The notes under the pieces were generated by a model. The model saw only the letters and a list, made by a program, of their open reading frames with translations, had not been told where the DNA came from and did not search any database. This document shows, piece by piece, positions 25,077 through 33,926 of a stretch of 64,000 bases of DNA (positions within the stretch are counted from its first letter, which is position 1; each line of letters starts with the position of its first letter). Source of the stretch: DATACQ01 sp036555515. Lineage in GTDB: Bacteria; Desulfobacterota; Binatia; UBA9968. The stretch spans positions 1 to 64,000 of the forward strand of contig DATBLC010000138.1 in assembly GCA_036555515.1 (NCBI GenBank). The letters run 5' to 3'. A program made the position numbers and the translations under genes.

Positions 25077-25631
25077 ATGAAAAACTACGCGGCTTTAGCG
25101 CTTTTGATTTTGTTGATTTTTCTATTTTCGCCGGTGGCAGCGCGCGCCGCGGAAGAAAAGAAACCCGCCGCGCGCGACGACAGCAGTCAGGGGGTGGAGG
25201 AGGCGGGGAGGGATTTTCGAGCATGGCTGGAGCGCTGGTGGAAATATTTAGGCGGCACCACGGCTCAAGAGCAGCAACCGGTGATCTCGCTGATGCTGCG
25301 CAACCGTGAGAAGCTCGGTCTTTCAGATGATCAGGTAAAGAAATTAGAGCAGCTGCGCGTTGATTTTGAGAAGGTATCGATCCGCAACGACGCCGAATCG
25401 CGCGTCGCCGAAATCGATCTCACCAATCTCTTGCGGGCGCAAAACCGCGATCTGGCGAGCGTAGAAGCGAAAATCCGCGAGATCGAGCGGCTGCGCGGCG
25501 ACCTGCGCATTGAGCGCATCCGGGCCGTCGAAAAAGGTAAGGCGCTATTGACCCCGGATCAAAGGAAAAAACTTAACGACCTGCTTATTGACCAACCGTT
25601 CTCGCCTTTTCAATCATGGAAAGGGCGCTGA
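25077..25631 (+). CDS. Spy/CpxP-like periplasmic protein
   Basis: A 184-residue exported protein: signal peptide of about 24 residues ending ARA-AEE, then a mostly alpha-helical, charged body. The segment LGLSDDQVKKLEQLR and the C-terminal LTPDQRKKLNDLL repeat the LTxxQ motif of Spy/CpxP envelope-stress chaperones and metal sensors. It has its own promoter (25018-25045) and is convergent with the quinone reductase gene seven bases on. The role in envelope stress is inferred from the family. Confidence 0.7.
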   Translation: MKNYAALALLILLIFLFSPVAARAAEEKKPAARDDSSQGVEEAGRDFRAWLERWWKYLGGTTAQEQQPVISLMLRNREKLGLSDDQVKKLEQLRVDFEKVSIRNDAESRVAEIDLTNLLRAQNRDLASVEAKIREIERLRGDLRIERIRAVEKGKALLTPDQRKKLNDLLIDQPFSPFQSWKGR

Positions 25632-25637
25632 TCTTCA

Positions 25638-26606
25638 TCAGGGCAGCAAAATGACTTTGCCCGTCGTTTTTCTGCCTTCCAACTGCCGATGCGCTTCGGC
25701 GGCGTCGGCCAGAGGGAAAGTTCTTTCGATGCGCAACTTGAGTTTCCCGGAAGCCGTCCAGTTAAAGAGCTCGCCGGCGCGTTCGAGTAGTTCGTCGCGG
25801 TCCGCCGTATAATGAGCCAGGCTGGGTCGAGTGAGAAAGAGCGATCCCTTGGCGGCGAGTTTGCCGGGATCGAAGGGCGGCACGGGACCGCTCGACTGGC
25901 CGAAGAGGACGAGATAACCGCGCGGACGGAGACAATCGAGGCTCTTGTCAAAAGTGGTGGCGCCCACTGAGTCGTACACCACATGGACGCCGCGCCCGCC
26001 GGTGAGTCTTTTGACCTCCGACAGGAAATCCGCTTGGGTGTAAAGGATGACATGATCCGCGCCGGCTTGTTTAGCCAGATCGGCTTTCGCTTCCGTTCCG
26101 GCGGTTCCAATGATAGTGGCGCCCAAATTTTTCGCGATTTGAATCAGCAGTAATCCAACCCCGCCGGCGGCCGCGTGCACCAATGCGGTCTCGCCTTTCT
26201 TCAAAGCAAAAGTGCTGTGGGTCAGATAGTGGGCCGTCATGCCCTGCAGCATGAGCGTAGCCGCGGCCTTGGCATCGATATTTGGCGGCAAGGGAGCAAG
26301 TCTCCACGCCGGCACGACGGCGTACTCGGCGTAGGAGCCTGGGACCATTGAGTAGGCGACCCGGTCACCTTTGCTTACTTCCGTGACGCCTTCGCCGATG
26401 GCGTCGACCACGCCGGCGCCTTCCATACCTAGCGTGAACGGAGTCTTGAGCGGGTACAAACCCGTGCGCTGGTAGATGTCGATGAAATTGAGGCCGCTGG
26501 CTTCGATCTTGATGCGCGCTTCGCCGGGTTTGGGTTCGGGAACCTCGATCTCGTCGTTAGTTAGAACATCCGGACCGCCAAATTTATAGACGCGCACGGC
26601 TCTCAT
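25638..26606 (-). CDS. qor: Quinone oxidoreductase, zinc-independent MDR family
   Basis: A 322-residue NADPH:quinone reductase of the medium-chain dehydrogenase superfamily. The N-terminal part contains ASGLNFIDIYQRTGLYP and GMEGAGVVDAIGEGV, typical of QOR and lacking the zinc cysteines. The cofactor motif AAAGGVGLLLIQIAK marks the Rossmann domain. It reduces quinones or acts on enones using NADPH in the cytosol. Length and end are normal (GRKTTGKVILLP). It is separated from the UlaG-like gene by a GTTCAA repeat and is probably its own unit. Confidence 0.94.
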   Translation of the reverse strand: MRAVRVYKFGGPDVLTNDEIEVPEPKPGEARIKIEASGLNFIDIYQRTGLYPLKTPFTLGMEGAGVVDAIGEGVTEVSKGDRVAYSMVPGSYAEYAVVPAWRLAPLPPNIDAKAAATLMLQGMTAHYLTHSTFALKKGETALVHAAAGGVGLLLIQIAKNLGATIIGTAGTEAKADLAKQAGADHVILYTQADFLSEVKRLTGGRGVHVVYDSVGATTFDKSLDCLRPRGYLVLFGQSSGPVPPFDPGKLAAKGSLFLTRPSLAHYTADRDELLERAGELFNWTASGKLKLRIERTFPLADAAEAHRQLEGRKTTGKVILLP

Positions 26607-26634
26607 AAACCGACCTCCATTCCTTCATTGGCGT

Positions 26635-26718
26635 CGAGTTCAAGTCGTTCAAGCTGTTCAAGCCGTGGAACAGCCCAAAGGGCGTTTTGAACAACTTGAA
26701 CTATTTTGAACGACATGA
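26635..26718. repeat. GTTCAA-type intergenic repeat, copy 3
   Basis: Tandem words GTTCAAGTCGTTCAAG, CTGTTCAAGCCG on one side and GTTTTGAACAACTTGAAC on the other flank a short hairpin CAGCCCAAAGGGCG. The unit spacing is 8-9 bases. It lies in the region between the 5' end of qor and the 3' end of the UlaG-like gene. Confidence 0.65.
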
Positions 26719-26770
26719 TCGGTGCCTTCGTGGCGATAACGCTCTCGATTTTGATATTACCGCGAGAGAC

Positions 26771-27568
26771 TTAACGCCGCTCCCAAGTCATCACAAAGAT
26801 TTCCGTGGGCGGCGGCAGCTCCTGCTTGGTGATTCTCAAGACGGCGCCGTTGGTTCGCCGCACTTTGGCGAACCCGGCAGTGAAGCGGTCGGCGCCGCCT
26901 TCCCACCAGTAATGTTCGGGAATGGCAATGCGCGGATTGACTTGCTTCGTCACCTCGATGGCCTCGGTGGGCGTCACGGTAAACATGCCGCCGGCGACGG
27001 GCACCAAAAGAATGTCGATCTTGCCGAGCAGTTTAAGCTGGGCCGGCGTTAAGCTATGTCCCAAATCGCCCAGGTGGGCGATGCAGATATCGTCGACGCG
27101 AAAAACGAAGATGGCATTTTTGCCGCGCTGCAGTCCCTGGCTTTTGTCGTGATAGGCGGGGACGGAGTAGACCGCGACATCGCGGATCGTCGTATGGATC
27201 TTCTGCCAGTTCTCGCCGGTTCGAGTGATCCCTTCGAGAACCATCGGGCTGCCTTTCGCCATCCAAATGTTGCTGTGTGCGCCATGGGGATGGCTGGTGG
27301 TGACGATATGCTGGTCGAGCGTGGGCCAGGGCAGGTCATTGCGCGAGTGCGGATCGGCGAGAATTCGAGTGCCTTTCGACGAAGTAATTTGAAATGTGGC
27401 GTGGCCGAACCACTCGATCTCGATGGGTCGGTTGTGGCTTGCCACATAGCGCAAGCGCGGTCGTTTGACGACCTCGAGTTCGTGGCAAAAGCTCCACGCA
27501 AGCCGGGGTAACATTACTAATCCAGCGATAACCACACATGCAGCGGTTAACGACTTGGGGCAATTCAT
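26771..27568 (-). CDS. Exported UlaG-like metallo-beta-lactamase-fold hydrolase
   Basis: A 265-residue protein with an N-terminal signal peptide (about 24 residues, ending RLAWS) and the fold of UlaG/UPF0173 metal-dependent hydrolases. The strands IEIEWFGHATFQI, the metal segment SHPHGAHSN, AHLGDLGH and IPEHYWW are recognisable. The usual HxHxDH has Ala in place of Asp (HPHGAH). The substrate is unknown. The frame is open 16 codons further up, but that part runs into repeat sequence, so I use the ATG at 27566-27568. It follows the VWA/GATase-like gene of the MoxR cluster, separated by a 21-bp-arm hairpin. Confidence 0.8.
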   Translation of the reverse strand: MNCPKSLTAACVVIAGLVMLPRLAWSFCHELEVVKRPRLRYVASHNRPIEIEWFGHATFQITSSKGTRILADPHSRNDLPWPTLDQHIVTTSHPHGAHSNIWMAKGSPMVLEGITRTGENWQKIHTTIRDVAVYSVPAYHDKSQGLQRGKNAIFVFRVDDICIAHLGDLGHSLTPAQLKLLGKIDILLVPVAGGMFTVTPTEAIEVTKQVNPRIAIPEHYWWEGGADRFTAGFAKVRRTNGAVLRITKQELPPPTEIFVMTWERR

Positions 27569-27593
27569 GGTGTTGGTTGCGTGGAAGTTTCTA

Positions 27594-27652
27594 GTTCCTG
27601 GTTTCAAGTTTCTCATTCATGCTCCAAAAACGAGAAACCAGAAACCAGGAAC
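27594..27652. repeat. Long hairpin with 21-base arms
   Basis: The arm at 27594-27614 (GTTCCTGGTTTCAAGTTTCTC) and the arm at 27632-27652 are reverse complements except for two positions, with a 17-base loop. The arms themselves repeat the word CCAGAAA. There is no T-tract, so it is not a standard terminator. It lies between the last MoxR-cluster gene and the UlaG-like gene and could stabilise the 3' end of the upstream transcript. Confidence 0.8.
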
Positions 27653-27658
27653 ATAAAA

Positions 27659-29917
27659 CTATGTTAATCCCCACTTCCTTCTCATCCACCACTCGACGCT
27701 CAGGAATGCCAAAATCATCGCGAAGGGCCAGAGCGTGCTCCAGAGCTTGGTCTGGCGCTGCTCGGTAATGGAAGTCGGCGCGTGTTTTTCCAGTTTGGCG
27801 GCTATTTTTTCAAGACTCGTCTCGTTCCAGTCGTTGATAGAGAAATATTCGCCCTGGCTCGTCTGAGCGATCTGTTTGAGCAGGTCCACGCGCGGCCTCC
27901 CATCATCGGCCTCGCCGTACGGATAAGCGACCGAAAATCCGGCGCGGTCTTTGCCCAGCGTTTTTCCTGCCAGCGTCGCTTCCGCCTCGACCCGGTATGC
28001 GCCTTCTTTAACCGGCGTGTACTCGCCGACGAATTCGCCGTCCTCGCCCTGCGCGGAGGCGGCACTGATCGTGGGCTCGCCGTCCGGCCCCAAAATACGC
28101 AGCTGCACGGATGCCTGGGGCGCCGGCGTAAAATCGTCTTTGAGCACGCGCAACTTGATGGCAGTTTTCTCACCTGGCTTCGACAATGGAATCGGCCGGA
28201 TCTGCACCTGCTCGAAAGAGGGCTCCTGGGCGAGCCAGCGCACTGACTGGCGGATGAGCTTTAGATGATTCTGCGGCGTTTCACGGTTGCCTGCGGCGAT
28301 AAAGTTCCAACGCCACGCCTCATCGCTCATCAGCGCCAGCGTCCGTCCTTTGCCAAAGCGCCCGACGGTGAGTAGCGGTAGAGCCCCGGCCCCGTCGCCG
28401 CTGGCGGTCACGAGGGTTTCGCCGCGCGCCGCGCGCACCTGGTTGTAGGCCGTGAGCGGGGGCATCTTACCCCATGCCTCTTCGTTGGAACGGGGGTCGG
28501 GGAGCAGGCGGGTGATAGGATGGGCCTTGCCCGCGGCGGTAAGCGCGGGGCGCAGGTTGCCCCCGTTCTGATAAGTCCCTTTGCCGTCCAGTTCCACGGG
28601 CAGCGCTTCCTTGAGTGCGCTCTCGCCGTAGCCGCCGCTGTCGAATCCGCGCACACCGCCGAACATCGCCAGTCCGCCGCCGTCGCGCACGAAGTCCCGG
28701 ACGCGCTCCAGATAAACGGGATTGAAGTAGGAGCGGTGGGAAAAATCGTCGAGCACGACGACGTCGAAGTTTTTCAACTCATCGAGAAAAATATCGTCGA
28801 TGGGAAACGGGATCAGGCTCAGCCGGCTGTCCGGCACATCGACGCTGTCGGTGGGCGTCCGCAGAAATACGAATGACACCAGATCGATCAGCGGGTCCTG
28901 TTTAAGGGCCATACGCAGAAAACGATAATTCCATGAGGGCGCACCTGACAGAGTCAGCACCCGGAGCTTGTCTCTCTGCACGTCGATTTTGAATTCTTTG
29001 TGGTTGTTCTGGCTGATCTGTTCACCGGGCTGCACCGGTAAATTGAGCGAAAAACTATGGGTGCCAAGTTCGCTGGGCGTAAAGCTGAGGGTTAGTTTAT
29101 GCTCGAAGGGGTCGTCGTCGATCGCCACTGAGCGGCTCGTGATCAGGTTGCGCCCGCGGTTGAAGTATAGCGGCACAGTTTTACCTTTTAGGCCGGAGGC
29201 TCTGACCGTGAGGTCGAGCTTAATCTCACGGCCGCGAAAAGCGAACTCGGGAGCTTTTATTTCGGCGATGCGCAGGTCGATGAAGCCCTCGACCTCGCCC
29301 AGACCAACGGTGAATACTGGCACGGGAAACGGCGGCAATCCGTCCAGCGTTTGTCGTTCCCCGTTGGTAATGCCGTCACTGAAAACAACGATGCCGGATT
29401 GCACGCTTGCGTCTTTAGCGACCGCCTGGAGTGTTTCCACCAGACGCGTTCCATGATCTTTCGCCATGAGCTCGGCAAGCGCCGCCGGCGCGATCGGTTC
29501 CATGGTCGCGCCGAAGCGATAAAGGCGCAAGTCGTAGTCGCGGTCGAGGCTCTGGATCAGCGGCGCTTGGCCCGCCGCCAATTTTGCTTTGACCAGATCA
29601 AGCCGGCTTTGCCCCGGTTTTGCGCCGGACTGCAGCTTGGCGTTGGCCGGGAAGTTCATGCTCTGCGAGCTGTCCACCAGGACGGTCAAAGGCCGGCGCA
29701 GTTTGGTCTCACGTTTTTCTATGAGGGCGGGCCCAAGAAGAAAGAACAGCAACACGCCATAAACGCACGCGCGCAACGAGAACAAAAATAGCGCTTGGCC
29801 GAAAGCAAGCCTTTGCCTGAGCTGGACATACTGCAAGACGAGCAGCGCCGCGGCGGCCACGGCAGCGAGGGCGATGAGCCACCAGGGAAGGCTGCCGATC
29901 AGATACAGATCTTTCAT
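27659..29917 (-). CDS. Membrane VWA/GATase-like protein of the MoxR cluster
   Basis: A 752-residue protein with two N-terminal helices (about 8-30 and 40-62), a periplasmic von Willebrand A domain with MIDAS residues Asp82, Ser84 and Ser86 (LVDSSQSM), a beta-sandwich region, a class I glutamine amidotransferase-like segment (about 370-470, VVLDDFSHRSYF and GGGLAMFGG), and one C-terminal helix before WWMRRKWGL. Such proteins occur in MoxR clusters and are thought to bind metal-dependent partners that MoxR remodels. It is the last gene of the cluster, beginning two bases after the DUF4159 gene. Confidence 0.85.
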   Translation of the reverse strand: MKDLYLIGSLPWWLIALAAVAAAALLVLQYVQLRQRLAFGQALFLFSLRACVYGVLLFFLLGPALIEKRETKLRRPLTVLVDSSQSMNFPANAKLQSGAKPGQSRLDLVKAKLAAGQAPLIQSLDRDYDLRLYRFGATMEPIAPAALAELMAKDHGTRLVETLQAVAKDASVQSGIVVFSDGITNGERQTLDGLPPFPVPVFTVGLGEVEGFIDLRIAEIKAPEFAFRGREIKLDLTVRASGLKGKTVPLYFNRGRNLITSRSVAIDDDPFEHKLTLSFTPSELGTHSFSLNLPVQPGEQISQNNHKEFKIDVQRDKLRVLTLSGAPSWNYRFLRMALKQDPLIDLVSFVFLRTPTDSVDVPDSRLSLIPFPIDDIFLDELKNFDVVVLDDFSHRSYFNPVYLERVRDFVRDGGGLAMFGGVRGFDSGGYGESALKEALPVELDGKGTYQNGGNLRPALTAAGKAHPITRLLPDPRSNEEAWGKMPPLTAYNQVRAARGETLVTASGDGAGALPLLTVGRFGKGRTLALMSDEAWRWNFIAAGNRETPQNHLKLIRQSVRWLAQEPSFEQVQIRPIPLSKPGEKTAIKLRVLKDDFTPAPQASVQLRILGPDGEPTISAASAQGEDGEFVGEYTPVKEGAYRVEAEATLAGKTLGKDRAGFSVAYPYGEADDGRPRVDLLKQIAQTSQGEYFSINDWNETSLEKIAAKLEKHAPTSITEQRQTKLWSTLWPFAMILAFLSVEWWMRRKWGLT

Positions 29918-29919
29918 GG

Positions 29920-30690
29920 CTATTTCGTGAGGCGGCGCCGGATGAACGGCACGTGAATCAAATCGTCCTTATAGTTTTCCGTCATGGCGTAAAGGATCAC
30001 ATTGATGCCCAGGTGAAAAGCGTCGCGCCGCTGTTCTTCGCCGCCGGGAGTGCAGGCATTGGTCCATTTCCCCAGCTGGTCGCGTTCCCATGCGCCGCTT
30101 AAATCGTTTTGGCAATAAATCACCGACGTCGAGGTGCCGACGCTGATGGCTTCCAAGTTGGGACTGGCGATACGCACGCCACCGATGCGGCGCAGCAGAT
30201 AATAACTTCGCAGCGCCGCGTGACTGGACGGCATGCGCTGAAAATCGTTGTTGGGGAAAACCCGTTTGAGTTCGCGGCGCAGCGCCTTATCGAAACCGTA
30301 GCCCGTCTGTCCGAGGGCGTCGTCGGCGAGCAGAAAACCGCCGTAGGAAAGAAAGCGCCTGAGCGTTTCGATCTCTTCCTGGGCAAACGGCTCGAACTCG
30401 TACCTGCCGGTGATGTAGAGGAACGGATAGCTGAATAGATCGCGGTCGCCGAGGGTGACCTCGTGGCGCGCAGTGGCTGCTTCGACGCTGGTGCGCAGCA
30501 TCAATTCTTCCATCAGTGGAGTTACCGCCAGAGGATGGGGATTCCAGTCGCCGCCGCGATATTTGATCTGGGCGAAAACAAATTGCCCGGCGCGCTTGTC
30601 CTTGGGATGGTTCGCCCTGGCCGTTGCCGGTAAGAGTGCCGCACCCAAAACTCCTTGGGAGATGAAGCGAATAAAGTCTCTGCGGTTCAT
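29920..30690 (-). CDS. DUF4159 protein with Tat-type signal
   Basis: A 256-residue exported protein. The N-terminus MNRRDFIRFISQGVLGAALL carries a twin-arginine motif followed by a hydrophobic stretch and ARA cleavage site. The mature part matches DUF4159: FVFAQIKYRGGDWNPHP, FLYITGRYEF, LRRFLSYGGFLLADD, and a C-terminal GINVILYAMTENYKDD. The family has a GATase-like fold and regularly sits in MoxR clusters. Export by Tat would imply folding, perhaps with a cofactor, before transport. The upstream in-frame ATG at 30714 is possible but would place the arginines later. Confidence 0.85.
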   Translation of the reverse strand: MNRRDFIRFISQGVLGAALLPATARANHPKDKRAGQFVFAQIKYRGGDWNPHPLAVTPLMEELMLRTSVEAATARHEVTLGDRDLFSYPFLYITGRYEFEPFAQEEIETLRRFLSYGGFLLADDALGQTGYGFDKALRRELKRVFPNNDFQRMPSSHAALRSYYLLRRIGGVRIASPNLEAISVGTSTSVIYCQNDLSGAWERDQLGKWTNACTPGGEEQRRDAFHLGINVILYAMTENYKDDLIHVPFIRRRLTK

Positions 30691-30828
30691 AGTACGTAAA
30701 AAAGTTTTTTCCAACGCGAAGGTACGAAGTACACGAACTTGAATAAAATTCGCATTTCGAAAGTTTACTTGCTCAAGCTTGTCCTTCGACGTTGCTCATT
30801 ATATTCTTTGCGGTTAAGTACCTTTCGC

Positions 30829-32925
30829 CTAAAACCTTTGCGCCAACCAGCCTTCAAACAATAAGATTACAATGAGAAGACCCAGTAACGGAAGAGCCAA
30901 ATCGGTTCGTTTGCCGCCCTGTTGCACGGCTTCGACCGGGATGACTTCGACCTGAATCGGCCGAAGCTTCGCTTGCAGCTCGCGTTCGTTGATCTCGTCA
31001 AGGCGCGATTCAAGAAAAGGCGGATTGACGGCGTAAAGCGGCGGCACGCCCGCGTCCTTTGCCGCGCCCGCCGGCAATGCAACGCGGTAAAAGCCAGAGC
31101 GGTCATTTTCTTCAAAACGGGCAATGGAACGATCTCTATCGGCAACGATATCGACCTCGGTTTCCTCTCTGTTTGGCTTGATGATTCGTAAACTTTTTCC
31201 CACAGCGCCGGGCGGAAGCAGAATCATCTTCGTATCGCCCACGGCGACGCCGCCGTCGAGGGCGCCGCGTTTGCCGCCGGCCAAATAGTTAGTGAGTCCC
31301 TGAATCAACGGCAGATATGCGGTCTTGAGCGGCAAATCGGTCCAATCCCGGTCCGCCGATGTTGCGATAAAAACGACCCCTCCGGACCCGACTTTTTGTT
31401 CTACGACCAGGGGAGCGCCGTTGGCCAGCGAAATGAGCGTTGACTTGCCGGCCCCGTCGCTGCGGTAATAACCCCAGACGCGCGCACCGGCCAGGGATTC
31501 CTGCAAGATGGCATCGGTAAAATTCTCTAGCGCGGGATGGGTGACATCGATTTTGCCGATTTTTTCAGCTGACGCCTCCAGCGCCAATTTTTTCTCCCGC
31601 AACTGCGCGGGCAGGGCTTGAGCGAGTTTTTGGTTGTAACTGTCCAGTTGCACCCGGTCGCCGCCGAAAACCAGCAGGCCCCCGCCCTGGCTGAGATAGT
31701 TTCTCAGTTTTTGCGCCACGGCGTCGGTAAGCGCCGCGACGTTGCATAGCACCACAACTTGGTAGGGTTCCAGCGCCACCGCGTCCAGGCCGTCGGCAAT
31801 GATCACCGTGGGCAAATAGAGCGACGAGTTCTGATCTCCCGTAGGATTGAGCGCACGGCTGAGAAAAAAAGTTTCGCTGCGCACCAGCGCGGTCTGGGGA
31901 TCGCCGTCGACCACCAAGATGTTAAGCTTGTCCTGGGCTTGGAGCGCGAAATGGGTGCGAGGACTTCCGGCGAAGCCTTCTTTCTTGAGCGTAATTTCTC
32001 CCGTATGCGATCCCGGTTTGACGAGCCGCGATTGAAAATTTACGCTGGTCTCGCCGTGCGGTGGAACGGTGGCGAGTTTTTGTTCCTTGGTCTCGCCGTC
32101 GATGCTCAGTTGCACTAGCAGGTCTTTGATCTCCGCTGCGCCGAAGTTGGCGAGCACCGCCTCGATTTGCAACGGCAAGTTAACTCCCGCGCCCTGGCCG
32201 CCGAGTTTGATTTCCTTGACGGCGCCGTTGAGGGGCTTTTGTTTAGCGCTGATATGTATGGTTTTTAGCGGTATTGAAGGATCGTATTGCTTGAGCGCGG
32301 CGATGGAAAACTGATCCCAACCGGTGAGGCCCATGTCCGTGATCAAACGAATTTCTCTCTGGCCCGCCGGCGCGTTTAACAATTGGTAGGCTTTGTCCAG
32401 CGCCGCGGTAAAGTTGGCGGTGCCGTCGGCGATCTCGATGGCCTGCAATTCCCTTGATAGAACTTCCTTTTCTTCTTTGAGGCGAAATGCCGCTTTGCCG
32501 GAAATATTGGTCGGGATCAACGCCGCCCGGTCGCCCTCGTTGAGCGAAGCGATCAGCAGGCGCGCGGCTTCCTTTGCCCGCTTGAAGCCGCTCCCGTCTC
32601 CGCTCCAGGTCATGCTCAGCGAATTGTCCAGCAGGATTACCAGAGAGACCGTGCCGCCGCCGGCAAACAGCCCTGCGCCGGTTTGAAAGATCGGGTTGGC
32701 CAACAGCAGCGCCAGAAGAATAATTGCCATGGTTCTGAGCGCCAGGAGCAGCCAGTGGCGCAGCCGATAGCTGCGCGAGATGCGTTTTTGCGACAGCAGA
32801 ATGAAACGCACGGCGGGAAAACGTATGCGCTTCATGCGCCGGCGATTGAGCAGATGGATCAGGATCGGCAGCGAGGCCGCGAGAAGGCCATAAAGATAAA
32901 CGGGATGGAGAAAAAAAACCGACAT
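30829..32925 (-). CDS. BatA-domain VWA membrane protein
   Basis: A 698-residue protein. The N-terminal 90 residues match the BatA/aerotolerance domain (FLHPVYLYGLLAASLPILIHLLNRRR, then LLLALRTMAIILLALLLANP) with two helices. The VWA domain follows with MIDAS Asp100, Ser102, Ser104 (LLDNSLSM). The middle is beta-rich and contains a GATase-like part (YLSQGGGLLVFGGD). One C-terminal helix ends at EGWLAQRF. It is probably a membrane-anchored periplasmic partner of the MoxR machine. It starts seven bases after the DUF58 stop. Confidence 0.88.
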   Translation of the reverse strand: MSVFFLHPVYLYGLLAASLPILIHLLNRRRMKRIRFPAVRFILLSQKRISRSYRLRHWLLLALRTMAIILLALLLANPIFQTGAGLFAGGGTVSLVILLDNSLSMTWSGDGSGFKRAKEAARLLIASLNEGDRAALIPTNISGKAAFRLKEEKEVLSRELQAIEIADGTANFTAALDKAYQLLNAPAGQREIRLITDMGLTGWDQFSIAALKQYDPSIPLKTIHISAKQKPLNGAVKEIKLGGQGAGVNLPLQIEAVLANFGAAEIKDLLVQLSIDGETKEQKLATVPPHGETSVNFQSRLVKPGSHTGEITLKKEGFAGSPRTHFALQAQDKLNILVVDGDPQTALVRSETFFLSRALNPTGDQNSSLYLPTVIIADGLDAVALEPYQVVVLCNVAALTDAVAQKLRNYLSQGGGLLVFGGDRVQLDSYNQKLAQALPAQLREKKLALEASAEKIGKIDVTHPALENFTDAILQESLAGARVWGYYRSDGAGKSTLISLANGAPLVVEQKVGSGGVVFIATSADRDWTDLPLKTAYLPLIQGLTNYLAGGKRGALDGGVAVGDTKMILLPPGAVGKSLRIIKPNREETEVDIVADRDRSIARFEENDRSGFYRVALPAGAAKDAGVPPLYAVNPPFLESRLDEINERELQAKLRPIQVEVIPVEAVQQGGKRTDLALPLLGLLIVILLFEGWLAQRF

Positions 32926-32932
32926 TGAGCCG

Positions 32933-33826
32933 CTACCCTCGCCAACTCAAGTAGCTGGCTAATGCCTTATCCAGCGGCGTGGCCGTGGAGATCAACTGAT
33001 AGTCGATGCCGCTGTCCCGGCACTGTTTGCGCATTTCGGCGACAAACTCATCGACCACTTGCCGGTAGGTCTTGCGGATCGCGCGCGGGTCGGCGACAAC
33101 GCGAAGATCGAGGGCCTCCAGATCTTCGAAAAGAATGTTGCCTTCGAAGGGCAAATCCAATTCCGCGGGATCCAGCAGGTGAAACACAATCACGTCGTTG
33201 CCCTTGAAGCGAAAGAGGCGGAGCGCCTTTAGAATTCGTTCCGGCTCGTCGAGCAAGTCGGATACCAGAATTACCAGACCCCGCCGTTTGATCTGCCCGG
33301 CGACCTCTTCGAGGATCTTGCCGACATTGGTTTCGCCCGCGGGGCCGCGGTTCTCCAAAGCGTGCAGGATCTGCGTCAAATAGTCGCGCTTGGCGCGCGG
33401 CGGGACGAAGCTCTCGACGCGGTTGGAAAAGGTCACCAAACCGGCGGCGTCCTGCTGCCTCAAGATGAGATAGGCGAGGGAGGCGGTAAGCGTACAGCCA
33501 TAGTCGAACTTGGTCACGCCGTCGGAGGCGTAATCCATAGACGCGCTGGCGTCGAGGCATAGGTAAGCGCGCAAGTTGGTTTCGTCTTCGTATTCTTTAA
33601 TGAAGTAGCGATCGAATTTTCCAAGCGCCTTCCAATCGATGCGGCGGATTTCATCTCCAGGCGAGTATTCGCGGTGGGCCTCGAACTCGACGCTGAAGCC
33701 TTTGGCGCGGCTCTTGTGTATGCCGGAAATGATCCCTTCCACCACGCAGCGCGCGCGCAGATTGAGGTTGGATATACCCGCAAGTACTTTCGGGTCGAAA
33801 TAGTTTTTGGTGGCACCGTTAGTCAT
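32933..33826 (-). CDS. DUF58 (VWA-fold) protein, MoxR partner
   Basis: A 297-residue soluble protein with the DUF58 signatures: GFSVEFEAHREYSPGDEIRRI, DWKALGKFDRYFIKEYE, and a VWA-like metal site with Asp92, Ser94, Ser96 (LCLDASASMDY), then RGLVILVSDLLDEPE. DUF58 proteins are constant partners of MoxR ATPases and are thought to bind the client. It lies 100 bases downstream of moxR in the same orientation. Full length. Confidence 0.93.
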   Translation of the reverse strand: MTNGATKNYFDPKVLAGISNLNLRARCVVEGIISGIHKSRAKGFSVEFEAHREYSPGDEIRRIDWKALGKFDRYFIKEYEDETNLRAYLCLDASASMDYASDGVTKFDYGCTLTASLAYLILRQQDAAGLVTFSNRVESFVPPRAKRDYLTQILHALENRGPAGETNVGKILEEVAGQIKRRGLVILVSDLLDEPERILKALRLFRFKGNDVIVFHLLDPAELDLPFEGNILFEDLEALDLRVVADPRAIRKTYRQVVDEFVAEMRKQCRDSGIDYQLISTATPLDKALASYLSWRG

Positions 33827-33926
33827 GCATTCAATCCTACACCGTCAACACCGGCGTATGGAATACTAGGAGCGTTTATTCGCGGGTGACGGCAAGCGCG
33901 AACCGTGGCAGGCATTGCCGCAGGGG

